DNA of 64,000 nt from UBA1858 sp965262455 (GTDB taxonomy: Bacteria; Pseudomonadota; Gammaproteobacteria; UBA4575): contig CBDHFH010000003.1 in assembly GCA_965262455.1 (NCBI GenBank), forward strand, positions 372,001-436,000. The letters are read 5' to 3'. A program made the position numbers and the translations under genes. This document shows positions 43,804 to 52,638 of the stretch, one piece after another (positions within the stretch are counted from its first letter, which is position 1; the number at the start of each line of letters is the position of its first letter). The notes beneath the pieces were generated by a model. It was given only the letters and a program-made list of their open reading frames with translations. It did not search any database and was not told the origin of the DNA.

Positions 43804-44187
43804 TTATTGATCCCTATTTTTGTTGATAACCGACATTACTACTGGGGTGAACCAGTGAGTTAGTTGCGCTATTCCAAATCCTGCCAGTAGCGCCACTGGA
43901 TGAACCCATTCCTGCGTCGCAAATACGACGGCAAAAAGTGCGATCGTGATTAAGATCTTGCCAAATTCAGCAGCATATAAAACGTTTTTTAACACGTTTA
44001 CATCAGCGGTTCTTTTGGCTGTAAGTTTGTATGCCAAATACATATTTGGTATTAGGCAGATCATTCCACCAATCAGAGCTGATAATGCGACTTGCTTCCC
44101 CAATAGAGTTAAGCAAATTGCGAAGCCACCTATTACGAATGCCTGAGCTATTAGTATATGACTAACAACTGATCGCTGAGCAGCCAT
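43804..44187 (-). CDS. atpI: ATP synthase assembly protein AtpI
   Basis: This 127-residue hydrophobic protein has four predicted membrane helices and sits first in the atp operon. AtpI-type proteins help c-ring assembly or metal transport, but are not essential. QVALSALIGGMICLIPNMYLAYK and the final FTPVVMSVINKNRDQ fit the gammaproteobacterial family. Sequence conservation is low, so position is a large part of the evidence. Confidence 0.88.
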   Translation of the reverse strand: MAAQRSVVSHILIAQAFVIGGFAICLTLLGKQVALSALIGGMICLIPNMYLAYKLTAKRTADVNVLKNVLYAAEFGKILITIALFAVVFATQEWVHPVALLAGFGIAQLTHWFTPVVMSVINKNRDQ

Positions 44188-44308
44188 TTTATACCAGCCA
44201 AATCAGGCAGTTGCCAGCTGTTCTTATCAGTTTCATTCGTTTGAATTTATTGTTTTAAATTAGGGATATACACCCAAATTTTACAAACGAATCTTGCTCG
44301 CGGCGCGG

Positions 44309-44337
44309 AGTATAAGCGTTGACGGATAAAATCTCAA
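44309..44337 (-). promoter_or_regulatory. Sigma-70 promoter of the ATP synthase operon
   Basis: On the minus strand TTGAGA (44332-44337) and TATACT (44309-44314) are separated by exactly 17 bases. The predicted start is near 44302, about 115 bases before the atpI ATG. The gap between parB and atpI (44188-44394) holds this promoter and no other gene. Confidence 0.75.
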
Positions 44338-44394
44338 CATGTGTACATTAATAATATTGACCCTTCATATTTATGCACTAACAGGTTAGTTCAT

Positions 44395-45285
44395 CTAAAC
44401 TTCAGCACCGATTTTTCGCAGTATCCCATCGAGTTCATCGAGGTCATTGTATTGGATTTCTATCTTGCCCTTTTTAGAGTTGGCCGCCTGCTTAATCACT
44501 ACCGCTGCGCCTAGAGTGTCCGCTATGACGTTCTCTAAATTCTGAATATTTGGGTCTTTTTTAATCTCTTTGGACGGCGACTTGACGTCATTATTAGATA
44601 ATTTGCGAATAACCTGCTCACACTGCCTGACGGATAAATTTTTATTCACCACTTGTTGAGCGACCTTCTCCTGTAGATTTGCAGGTAACGCCAGTATGGC
44701 ACGCGCATGGCCCATGCTAAGTTTATTTTCTCTAATTAATTCTCTTACTTGTTTAGGTAACTCTAGCAAGCGCAACATATTCGTCACGGTTGCGCGCGCT
44801 TTACCAAGCACATCAGCCACTTGCTGGTGAGTCCAGTCAAATTCTTTAGTCAAATTTGCCATTGCGTGTGCTTCTTCAATGGGATTTAGATTCTCTCTCT
44901 GAAGATTTTCGATCAGAGCCATTGCGGCAGCGGACTGATCATTCACTTCTTTTATCACAGCCGGGATTTCTTCCAGCCCCGCTCGTTGCGCAGCACGCCA
45001 ACGACGTTCGCCTGCAATGAGCTCATATCTTTTTGCTGTTTTGCGCACTACCACAGGCTGGATCAGCCCCTGGCTTTTGATTGATTCTGCTAGTTCATCA
45101 AGCCCTTGTTCGGTCATTGACTGACGCGGCTGATAAGGGCTGCGATCAATCAAATCAATAGGCACATAGTCAAGCCCTGAAGATGGCTTGCCTGACGCGT
45201 CGGTGGGCGCAGACGCCATGGGTGTGGAAAGTAATATATCTACACCTAAGTTACCTAGACCCTTGCGCTTTTTTTGTCCACCCAT
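44395..45285 (-). CDS. parB: Chromosome partitioning protein ParB
   Basis: This 296-residue CTP-dependent DNA clamp loads at parS. The N-terminal ParB/Srx domain has YVPIDLIDRSPYQPRQ and the CTP-binding GERRWRAAQRAGLEEIPAVI. A helix-turn-helix with HQQVADVLGKARATVTNMLRLLEL and MGHARAILAL follows, and a C-terminal dimerisation domain ends the protein. Two parS sites recognised by this class lie about 10 kb away in recF. It starts six bases after parA. Confidence 0.97.
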   Translation of the reverse strand: MGGQKKRKGLGNLGVDILLSTPMASAPTDASGKPSSGLDYVPIDLIDRSPYQPRQSMTEQGLDELAESIKSQGLIQPVVVRKTAKRYELIAGERRWRAAQRAGLEEIPAVIKEVNDQSAAAMALIENLQRENLNPIEEAHAMANLTKEFDWTHQQVADVLGKARATVTNMLRLLELPKQVRELIRENKLSMGHARAILALPANLQEKVAQQVVNKNLSVRQCEQVIRKLSNNDVKSPSKEIKKDPNIQNLENVIADTLGAAVVIKQAANSKKGKIEIQYNDLDELDGILRKIGAEV

Positions 45286-45290
45286 ATAGG

Positions 45291-46076
45291 CTACCTCGCT
45301 TGCTGTACGCTGGCTTGTTCACGTCGCAGCATTTCCCCAGCCAGCGCAATATACGCACGTGAGCCGCGTGAACCTTTATCATAACGTATCACGGGCAATC
45401 CATGACTTGGTGCTTCGGCTAAGGTGACATTTCTAGGAATAATGGTGCGATACACATTATCACCAAAATGTGCAGTCAGCTGTGAAGACACATCATTGGC
45501 TAGGTTATTGCGCGGATCGAACATGGTACGTAATACGCCTTCGACTTGCAGCTCCGGATTGGCACTCTGCCGCACGCGTTCAATAGTGCCAAGCAACGCC
45601 GATAAACCCTCTAGCGCATAGTATTCGCATTGAGTGGGAATAATCACACTTTGTGCTGCAACCAGGCCATTGACAGTTAACATATTTAGCGAAGGTGGGC
45701 TGTCAATTAAAATGTAGTCGTACTTATCCGCCACATGTTCAAGCGCACGTTTTAATTTAAACTCTTTGCCACGTGCCTCGAGTAAGCCGACTTCTGCCGA
45801 GGTGAGCTGTTCATTGGAGGGCAGTAAATCATAGCCAGCCGACTCACTGCTTATGATGCACTCATCAATAGGGTTCTGTTCCATCAACACATCCGCGACT
45901 GATAACTCGACATTGCGTTTGTCGATTCCAGACCCCATGGTTGCATTGCCCTGCGGATCTAGATCAATTAGCAACACACGGCGATTGGCTGCGGCTAATG
46001 ACGCTGCTAAATTCACTGTAGTGGTGGTTTTGCCGACCCCCCCTTTCTGATTAGTAATCGCAATTATTTTCGGCAT
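45291..46076 (-). CDS. parA: Chromosome partitioning ATPase ParA (Soj)
   Basis: This 261-residue deviant-Walker ATPase drives movement of ParB-parS complexes. It has the signature lysine motif KGGVGKTTTTVNLA, LLIDLDPQGNATMG and LIDSPPSLNMLTVNGL. The start codon overlaps the rsmG stop by one base (TAATG), so the two are translationally coupled. It has no N-terminal DNA-binding extension, as expected for a chromosomal ParA. Confidence 0.97.
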   Translation of the reverse strand: MPKIIAITNQKGGVGKTTTTVNLAASLAAANRRVLLIDLDPQGNATMGSGIDKRNVELSVADVLMEQNPIDECIISSESAGYDLLPSNEQLTSAEVGLLEARGKEFKLKRALEHVADKYDYILIDSPPSLNMLTVNGLVAAQSVIIPTQCEYYALEGLSALLGTIERVRQSANPELQVEGVLRTMFDPRNNLANDVSSQLTAHFGDNVYRTIIPRNVTLAEAPSHGLPVIRYDKGSRGSRAYIALAGEMLRREQASVQQAR

Positions 46077-46714
46077 TATGGCTTATCTATGTGTGCTATC
46101 AATATATGCCGCTGTGAATCGAGTCCTGGCACACTAATCGGTTCAATGTGCAGTCGATTGACGTACTGATTGTTGGGCAGACTGGTCGGTTTTACACCAA
46201 GCATTATTTGTATCATGGCCTGTTGCGCACATACTTGTTGTAATAACTGCAGCGCTTTATCCAACGGCGCAAAGGCACGTGCCAATACAATTTTAGCCGC
46301 TGGCGTTGCTTGATACTGTTCTACGCGTGATTGCACGATGTGTACGTTTCCTAATTGCAGTTGCATGACAGCTTGACGCATAAATCTCGCTTTTTTACCG
46401 TTTGCATCAAGTAATGTGAATGATATGTCAGGTAGCGCAATAGCTAAAGGAATACCTGGCAATCCAGCACCACTGCCCACGTCCAATACCGGACCCTGGG
46501 TGATAAATGGCGAGACCGCCAAACTGTCCAGAATATGTTTCTGGATCAGCTCGAAGGAGTCTGAGGTCCCGACCAAGTTATAAGCTTTGTTCCAGGTTTG
46601 AATAAGTCGAACATAAGCAAGCAGAATTTCTAGCTGTCGAGAAGATAGTGGTAAGCCTAATTCACTCACCGCATTCTGCAAAAATGGCAGCTCATCCATG
46701 TATGGTGATCGCAT
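46076..46714 (-). CDS. rsmG: 16S rRNA (guanine(527)-N7)-methyltransferase
   Basis: This 212-residue SAM enzyme methylates G527 of 16S rRNA; its loss gives low-level streptomycin resistance. NKAYNLVGTSDSFELIQKHILDSLAVSPF, the SAM motif DVGSGAGLPGIPLAI and SRVEQYQ are clear. Another ATG in frame at 46699 is possible. It lies between mnmG and parA in the standard order. Confidence 0.96.
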   Translation of the reverse strand: MRSPYMDELPFLQNAVSELGLPLSSRQLEILLAYVRLIQTWNKAYNLVGTSDSFELIQKHILDSLAVSPFITQGPVLDVGSGAGLPGIPLAIALPDISFTLLDANGKKARFMRQAVMQLQLGNVHIVQSRVEQYQATPAAKIVLARAFAPLDKALQLLQQVCAQQAMIQIMLGVKPTSLPNNQYVNRLHIEPISVPGLDSQRHILIAHIDKP

Positions 46715-46740
46715 CTTCGTTTGTGAATTAGCCGCACAAG

Positions 46741-48660
46741 CTAAGCATCATTTACTAGTTGTGAATGACCATCATTGATTGCTTTATCTGGCGTTTGTTG
46801 GCGCGCTTTTAAATGCACCAGTAACAATGACACTGCTGCGGGTGTCATACCTGAAATGCGCGACGCTTGACTGACAGTGGCAGGTTTAATTGAGGAAAGT
46901 TTTTGTAGTACCTCATTAGACAACCCTTTAACCAAGTGATAATCAAATGCTTCAGGAATCACCGTATCCTCAAGACGTTTTGATTTTTCTACTTCCGCCG
47001 CTTGGCGTTGCATGTAACCGGCATATTTTGCTTGAATATCAAGTTGCTCAAGCACTTGTTCATCTTCTACAAACGGCGCAAATTGGGAAAATTCCTGAAA
47101 ACTTGTATAGCTAACATTTGGACGTCGGAGTAAATTTGACAGGCTATATTCATGTTCCAGTTTACTGCCAAATAAACGTGTACTTTGTTCTTCTGTGACA
47201 TCGTTCGCTTGGATAAACATGCGCTCAAGTCGTTGTTGTTCTTTATCAATTGTTTCTTGCTTCCAGCAAAAACGCGCCCAACGCGTAGCATCAATTAATC
47301 CAAGCTCATAAGCCAACGTTGTTAAACGAAGATCAGCATTATCTTCTCGGAGTATTAAGCGATACTCAGCACGGCTAGTAAACATGCGATATGGTTCCTG
47401 CGTGCCTCGGGTGACTAAGTCATCAATCATGACACCAATATACGCTTGATCGCGTCGCAGTATCACAGGCGCATTACTTTGCACTTTTCGCGCAGCATTG
47501 ATCCCTGCCATCAGGCCTTGTGCGGCCGCCTCTTCATAACCGGTAGTGCCATTGATTTGGCCAGCGAAGAACAATCCGGGCAATGACTTAGTTTCTAGCG
47601 ACGCTTGCAAGCCCATGGGGTTAAAGAAGTCATATTCAATGGCATAACCTGGGCGCGTGATATGACAATTTTCAAGCCCGGCAATAGTGTGCACCATGTT
47701 GAGCTGAACTTCATAAGGCAGGCTGGTTGAGATTCCATTCGGATATACCTCTTGAGTATGTAAGCCCTCGGGTTCAATGAATACCTGATGTCGATCTCGT
47801 TCGGCAAAACGTGTGACTTTGTCTTCTATGGATGGGCAGTAACGTGGGCCGATACCTTTTATCGCACCACTGTAAATTGGTGACTCGTGCATGGAATCAC
47901 GAATGATGTCGTGGCTAGTCACATTGGTATAGGTAATATGACAATTTACTTGCTGCGGGTGTTGTTCACGTGTACCCATGAATGAAAATACCGGTAAAGG
48001 TTGGTCACCGGGTTGCTGTTCCATTTTTGAATAATCAATCGTGGTTCCATCAATGCGTGGGGGGGTACCGGTTTTAAGTCGGTCCACTTCTAATGGCTGT
48101 TCGCGCAAACGATCAGCTAATCGCAGCGAGGCCGCATCACCGGCGCGCCCTGCTTGATATGTCTCGGCGCCGACAAAAATTTTGCCACCGAGGAATGTGC
48201 CGACCGTCAAGATCACTGCCTGAGCAGTAAATCGCAGTCCCATGCGTGTAATCACGCCTACCACCTGACCCTGTTCAACAATTAAGTCGTCGACTTCTTG
48301 TTGGAAGACTGACAGATGCGCTTGGTTTTCGACAATTTCTCGAATCACTTGACGGTAGAGCGCACGATCTGTTTGTGCTCGTGTTGCACGCACAGCAGGC
48401 CCTTTGCGTCGATTAAGAATGCGGAATTGAATCCCCGCTCTATCTGCGGCAACAGCCATGCTTCCACCCATGGCATCAATTTCTCGCACTAGATGGCTTT
48501 TACCAATGCCACCTATCGCTGGGTTGCAACTCATCTGGCCAATGGTTTCGATGTTTTGAGTCAACAAAAGTGTACGCACACCCATACGTGCAGCGGCTAA
48601 TGCTGCTTCAGTCCCGGCATGGCCTCCGCCCACTACTATGACATCAAATTGTTGTTGCAT
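46741..48660 (-). CDS. mnmG: tRNA uridine 5-carboxymethylaminomethyl modification enzyme MnmG
   Basis: From the preferred start the protein has 639 residues. It binds FAD at VVGGGHAGTEAALAAARMG and, with MnmE, modifies wobble U34 of several tRNAs. GQMSCNPAIGGIGKSHLVREIDA, the two catalytic cysteine regions (including PRYCPSIEDK), and the C-terminal GMTPAAVSLLLVHLK are standard. The open frame reaches 48711, but ATG 48660 gives the normal N-terminus (QQFDVIVVGGG) and has a nearby AAGG ribosome-binding sequence. Confidence 0.97.
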   Translation of the reverse strand: MQQQFDVIVVGGGHAGTEAALAAARMGVRTLLLTQNIETIGQMSCNPAIGGIGKSHLVREIDAMGGSMAVAADRAGIQFRILNRRKGPAVRATRAQTDRALYRQVIREIVENQAHLSVFQQEVDDLIVEQGQVVGVITRMGLRFTAQAVILTVGTFLGGKIFVGAETYQAGRAGDAASLRLADRLREQPLEVDRLKTGTPPRIDGTTIDYSKMEQQPGDQPLPVFSFMGTREQHPQQVNCHITYTNVTSHDIIRDSMHESPIYSGAIKGIGPRYCPSIEDKVTRFAERDRHQVFIEPEGLHTQEVYPNGISTSLPYEVQLNMVHTIAGLENCHITRPGYAIEYDFFNPMGLQASLETKSLPGLFFAGQINGTTGYEEAAAQGLMAGINAARKVQSNAPVILRRDQAYIGVMIDDLVTRGTQEPYRMFTSRAEYRLILREDNADLRLTTLAYELGLIDATRWARFCWKQETIDKEQQRLERMFIQANDVTEEQSTRLFGSKLEHEYSLSNLLRRPNVSYTSFQEFSQFAPFVEDEQVLEQLDIQAKYAGYMQRQAAEVEKSKRLEDTVIPEAFDYHLVKGLSNEVLQKLSSIKPATVSQASRISGMTPAAVSLLLVHLKARQQTPDKAINDGHSQLVNDA

Positions 48661-48717
48661 AACCTTGAATTTTCTATGATTATTTTTTTGCGCTGGGAAA
48701 TAATACAGCACTATGCG

Positions 48718-50043
48718 CTACTTGCCGATACAAAATTCGCGAAATACATAGTCCAGCAAATCATCCGGAGTAAATTCTCCCGTGATAGTACTTAATTCTT
48801 GTTGCGCAAGGCGCAGTTCTTCTGCAGCCAGTTCTAATGGTGCCTCTGATTGGAGTTGCTGTTGCGCCAATGCAAATTGATTGAGGCAGCGTTCCAGTGA
48901 TTGCAAATGACGGGCCCGGGCAGAAAACGGGGCTTGTTGGTCCGCAGGGAAAATATTCAATTCGTCACGTATGCGTTGATATAAATCATCCAGACCCTGT
49001 CCCGTTTTTACTGAAATGCATGTACTGTGTTGCGGGTAAAGTGTGTCATCATTTATAAGATCAATTTTATTGATAACTAGAATTTCGTTATTTTGCAGTG
49101 CGCTAATATTTGTATTTGTCTTTAGCTGACAAGCATCAAGCATATGTATTACCAGGTCAGCACTTTCAATCGCAGACCGCGCACGGGCAATTCCCTCTTG
49201 CTCAATGATTTCTGCATCCTCTCTTATACCCGCCGTATCCATTAAACGTATTGGGATACCTTCCAAATTCACATCGACACAAACAACATCACGAGTAGTG
49301 CCAGGCATGCTTGTTACTATGGCACGATCTTCAGCACATAGAGCATTAAACAATGATGACTTGCCTACATTTGGACTGCCAGTTAATACCAAGGTGTAGC
49401 CCTTGTGTAATTGTGCGCCTTGTTGAGCTATGGCAAAAATATCATGCACCTGCTCTTTGACCTGAGCGAGATTGTGTTGCACTGTTTGACGGGTTTCTGT
49501 TTCTATGTCCTCTTCCGCAAAATCGAGAGAGGCTTCTATGTGTGTGCGGATTTGAATAAGTTGGTTAAGTATGTCGGCAATCTTTTGTGAAAATTTACCT
49601 TGCATAGATTGCACTGCAGAACGTGCAGCTTGCTGTGAGCTGCTACTTATTAGGTCTGCAATTGCCTCCAATTGCACTAAATCAAGTTTACCATTTAAGA
49701 AAGCTCGTTCACTAAACTCACCCGCAAGCGCAAGACGAGCTCCTAACTGCAGCAGTGTGTGTATTATTTGTTGGCAAACATAGGGGTTACCATGTGGATG
49801 TAACTCAACAACCTGTTCACCAGTAAAAGAGTACGGAGCAGGAAAATAAAGCGTTATGCCTTGATCTAAGACTTGGTCGTTCTCGTTGTAAAAAGTGGTG
49901 AAATGAGCGTAGCGTGGAGTCAGAGTTTTTTTTGTCACTTGTTGTGCGATAGCTAACGATCGCGCGCCAGTGAGTCGAATAATCGCGACACTAGCATTGC
50001 CACTAGGGGTAGCTAACGCACAAATTGTCTCTGTATCTGACAC
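48718..50043 (-). CDS. mnmE: tRNA modification GTPase MnmE
   Basis: This 441-residue GTPase has an N-terminal tetrahydrofolate-binding domain (TICALATPSGNASVAIIRLTG, about 4-24), a G domain with P-loop GSPNVGKSSLFNAL, the switch PGTTRD, and NKID. The C-terminus ends CIGK, the invariant formylation-related cysteine motif. It works with MnmG on wobble uridine. The gene lies between yidC and mnmG, in the usual order. Confidence 0.97.
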   Translation of the reverse strand: MSDTETICALATPSGNASVAIIRLTGARSLAIAQQVTKKTLTPRYAHFTTFYNENDQVLDQGITLYFPAPYSFTGEQVVELHPHGNPYVCQQIIHTLLQLGARLALAGEFSERAFLNGKLDLVQLEAIADLISSSSQQAARSAVQSMQGKFSQKIADILNQLIQIRTHIEASLDFAEEDIETETRQTVQHNLAQVKEQVHDIFAIAQQGAQLHKGYTLVLTGSPNVGKSSLFNALCAEDRAIVTSMPGTTRDVVCVDVNLEGIPIRLMDTAGIREDAEIIEQEGIARARSAIESADLVIHMLDACQLKTNTNISALQNNEILVINKIDLINDDTLYPQHSTCISVKTGQGLDDLYQRIRDELNIFPADQQAPFSARARHLQSLERCLNQFALAQQQLQSEAPLELAAEELRLAQQELSTITGEFTPDDLLDYVFREFCIGK

Positions 50044-50054
50044 ACTCAGGATAC

Positions 50055-51719
50055 TTATTCGTTAGCGAACCGTTTAGTGATATACCACTGTTGCGCAATT
50101 GAAAGTAAATTATTCACAAACCAATACAACACTAGTCCCGCCGGGAAGAACGCCATAAAGGCTGTCATGAAAATGGGCATGATCATGAATATTTTTTCTT
50201 GCATCGGATCGGGTGGCTTAGGATTCAACTTAAACTGAATATACATGGACACACCCATTAGCAATGGCAAAATGAATAATGGATCTTTTGATGAAAGATC
50301 CTGTACCCATAACATAAAAGGTGCGTGACGCATTTCCACACTTTCTATCAACACCCAATAAAGTGATAAAAACACAGGCATTTGAATCAATATAGGCAAG
50401 CAACCGCCAAGAGGATTAATCTTTTCTTTTTTATATAAATCCCATAGTGCGGTATTTAGTTTTTGTTTGTCATCACCGTAGCGCTCACGCAACGTCACCA
50501 TTTTTGGTTGCACTTTTCTCATGCGAGCCATAGAACGATAACTTGCAGCAGACAATCGATAAAAGACTAATTTAATTAATAACGTGACGATAATAATTGC
50601 CCATCCCCAGTTATTCACATATTGATGAACAAAATCTAGTATCCAGAATAATGGCTTACACAAAGGTGTAAACATGCCGTAGTCGGTGGTTAATTCTAGC
50701 CCGGGCTGTATTTGTTCGATTTGTTTTTGTAGCTTGGGCCCAACATACAGACGCCCTTGGAATTCTGCTGAGCTATCTGGAGCAATTCTAATGGGCTCAG
50801 AACGCAGACCAATTATGTAATCTGAGCCGACATTGTTTTTAACAACATTAGTGTAGTAATAATTTTTCTCAAACTCTTGTGCTAACCAGGCGGAAAAAAA
50901 GTAATGCTGTAACATGCCAGCCCAACCACCGGTGACTTCTGTCGCCAATGGTTTTTCTCGCATTTTATCGAACGATAGCTTTTCATATTTTGTGTCGTAA
51001 TATGCCGCGCCAGTATAAGTGGGTAGGCGCAACAAACTTTTTTCACCACTGACGTAACTATGTCTCAGTTGACGATACTGTCGGCCAATCCAATCTTGAT
51101 CCATTTGATTAGTAACGCTGTAATCAACTTCAACTAAAAATTCACCTCTCTTGAATCGATAGGTTTTTGTGACTAATACATTTTTGTCACTTCGCCAGGT
51201 AAATGGGACGAGCAGTTCATCTTCACCAGACTTTAGTGCATAGCTTTTATTTTCTGTGGTGTAAATATCATGATGATTAGGCGCAAGACCAGTAAGCTCT
51301 TTATTGCCAACACGATCATGTAACAACCCTGATTGGCTAATATAGGTTTTTGCTTGATTGTCTAACAACACCAGTGGCTGATCTGGATGGTCTGTGTCGA
51401 CAGGGTAAGTAAGCAGTTCAGCTCTATGAATGTCTGCGCCACGTGTATTAATGAGAATTTTAAATACATCCGTTTCAACACTGATATATTCATCAGAGAC
51501 TTGCGTCGATGCATTCCCACTACTCACACTGGTCGGTGCTGCTGCATCAGCCGCTTGTGGAACATCATTTTTTATCGGCGCTTGTGCTTGACCACCAGAA
51601 ACATTTTGCTGCGTGACTTGCGGTTCACTGGGTGGATTTTTATATTGATTCCAATTACTCCACAGTAAATAAGAGACGAGTAATAATGCGATGTATAAAA
51701 AGAAGCGTTGATTGTCCAT
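50055..51719 (-). CDS. yidC: Membrane protein insertase YidC
   Basis: This 554-residue inner-membrane insertase has a first helix (FFLYIALLLVSYLLWSNW), a large periplasmic domain (about 30-340) and five C-terminal helices. NNWGWAIIIVTLLIKLVFY, GGCLPILIQMPVFLSLYWVL and PIFMTAFMAFFPAGLVLYWFVNNLLSI are the conserved core. Its start codon overlaps the yidD stop by one base. Confidence 0.97.
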   Translation of the reverse strand: MDNQRFFLYIALLLVSYLLWSNWNQYKNPPSEPQVTQQNVSGGQAQAPIKNDVPQAADAAAPTSVSSGNASTQVSDEYISVETDVFKILINTRGADIHRAELLTYPVDTDHPDQPLVLLDNQAKTYISQSGLLHDRVGNKELTGLAPNHHDIYTTENKSYALKSGEDELLVPFTWRSDKNVLVTKTYRFKRGEFLVEVDYSVTNQMDQDWIGRQYRQLRHSYVSGEKSLLRLPTYTGAAYYDTKYEKLSFDKMREKPLATEVTGGWAGMLQHYFFSAWLAQEFEKNYYYTNVVKNNVGSDYIIGLRSEPIRIAPDSSAEFQGRLYVGPKLQKQIEQIQPGLELTTDYGMFTPLCKPLFWILDFVHQYVNNWGWAIIIVTLLIKLVFYRLSAASYRSMARMRKVQPKMVTLRERYGDDKQKLNTALWDLYKKEKINPLGGCLPILIQMPVFLSLYWVLIESVEMRHAPFMLWVQDLSSKDPLFILPLLMGVSMYIQFKLNPKPPDPMQEKIFMIMPIFMTAFMAFFPAGLVLYWFVNNLLSIAQQWYITKRFANE

Positions 51720-51967
51720 TAGGTTTTATCGGCTAACTTTGGCGGTACTTGTTTCTCTGGCAATGGATCGTATCCACCATCATGAAATGGGTGGCATTTC
51801 AAAATACGTTTAACGCTAAGCACTGCACCCTTTAATATGCCATAGGTGCTGATTGCTTCGATTGCATACTGTGAGCAAGTCGGTGTAAAACGACAATGGG
51901 GGCCAAGCATTGGGCTGATACACAGCTGATAAAAGCGTATTAATGCTATGAAGATCTTATTCAGCAT
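51719..51967 (-). CDS. yidD: Membrane protein insertion efficiency factor YidD
   Basis: This 82-residue amphipathic membrane-associated protein has the diagnostic YQLCISPMLGPHCRFTPTCS and the C-terminal CHPFHDGGYDPLP with conserved cysteines. It overlaps both rnpA (11 bases) and yidC (one base), as in most bacteria. Confidence 0.96.
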   Translation of the reverse strand: MLNKIFIALIRFYQLCISPMLGPHCRFTPTCSQYAIEAISTYGILKGAVLSVKRILKCHPFHDGGYDPLPEKQVPPKLADKT

Positions 51968-52322
51968 GAGTATTTAAAAACGTCCAGTGTTTGTGTAGTT
52001 TCTTGAAGAGTTCCTGGTTGACTGTAGCAGCACTTCGTTGCTTGCATATTACTACCACATCATATGCATTTAGCAAATGCTTATGAGTCCGGAAGCTCTC
52101 ACGAACAACGCGTTTAAGACGATTTCTCTGAACTGCGGGTGGTACATTTTTTTTACTCACTATCACGCCTAATCTAGGACGAGATAGCTTATTTGGTTTT
52201 GCGAGTATTGTGTATAGCGCGTCCGCAGATTTAATTGGTTGTGCGAAGACAGCTTTAAAGTCTTTAGCGGATAACAGGCGATCTTGCTTAGAGAAACGAT
52301 TGGGCCGAAATGAATTACACAA
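51957..52322 (-). CDS. rnpA: Ribonuclease P protein component
   Basis: This 121-residue protein binds the RNase P RNA and helps mature tRNA 5' ends. The RNR motif NRLKRVVRESFR and the preceding RPRLGVIVSKKNVPPAVQ identify it. The start is three bases after the rpmH stop, giving an rpmH-rnpA-yidD-yidC operon. Confidence 0.95.
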   Translation of the reverse strand: MCNSFRPNRFSKQDRLLSAKDFKAVFAQPIKSADALYTILAKPNKLSRPRLGVIVSKKNVPPAVQRNRLKRVVRESFRTHKHLLNAYDVVVICKQRSAATVNQELFKKLHKHWTFLNTHAE

Positions 52323-52325
52323 ATG

Positions 52326-52460
52326 TTACGGACAAAGACGGGCTCTACCACGGGCTCTACGAGCGCGAATTACCGCTCTACCACCACGTGTTTTCATACG
52401 TGCTCGGAATCCATGCGTTCTCGCACGGCGCAAATTACTTGGTTGATAGGTCCTTTTCAC
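52326..52460 (-). CDS. rpmH: Ribosomal protein bL34
   Basis: This 44-residue very basic protein of the large subunit reads MKRTYQPSNLRRARTHGF followed by RARMKTRGGR and RARGRARLCP. The initiator is GTG (complement of CAC at 52458-52460). It is the first gene of the minus-strand origin-proximal operon, divergent from dnaA. The C-terminus ends in CP rather than the Thr-Val-Ser-Lys of E. coli. Confidence 0.97.
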   Translation of the reverse strand: MKRTYQPSNLRRARTHGFRARMKTRGGRAVIRARRARGRARLCP

Positions 52461-52534
52461 TGTATTTACCCAATTAAATTTAGTGATTAATTCCAAAGGG
52501 GCGCAAACATTAATTGCCAGATGCTATTTTGTCA

Positions 52535-52578
52535 ACGATTATAATACCCTTTATGGTATCTATCCGACGATTATAATA
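52535..52578. repeat. Direct repeat ACGATTATAATA in the rpmH-dnaA interval
   Basis: The 12-mer ACGATTATAATA occurs at 52535-52546 and 52567-52578, 32 bases apart. Each copy contains TATAAT on both strands, so they could be -10 elements for dnaA and for the divergent rpmH, although the matching -35 sequences are weak. No DnaA boxes are visible here. Confidence 0.5.
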
Positions 52579-52588
52579 ATAAATCTCG

Positions 52589-52609
52589 AATCATCTGTTT
52601 CAGATGATT
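52589..52609 (+). promoter_or_regulatory. Stem-loop in the dnaA leader
   Basis: AATCATCTG and CAGATGATT form a perfect 9-bp stem with a 3-base TTT loop, 30 bases before the dnaA ATG. It could affect dnaA translation or be an operator. The dnaA start has no Shine-Dalgarno sequence. Confidence 0.45.
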
Positions 52610-52638
52610 TCTTAACCCCCCTTAACTAACTAAATTAT

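Noticed and set aside
52461..52638. oriC in the rpmH-dnaA interval
   Set aside because: There are no DnaA boxes there, whereas the dnaA-dnaN interval has two perfect boxes and an AT-rich element.
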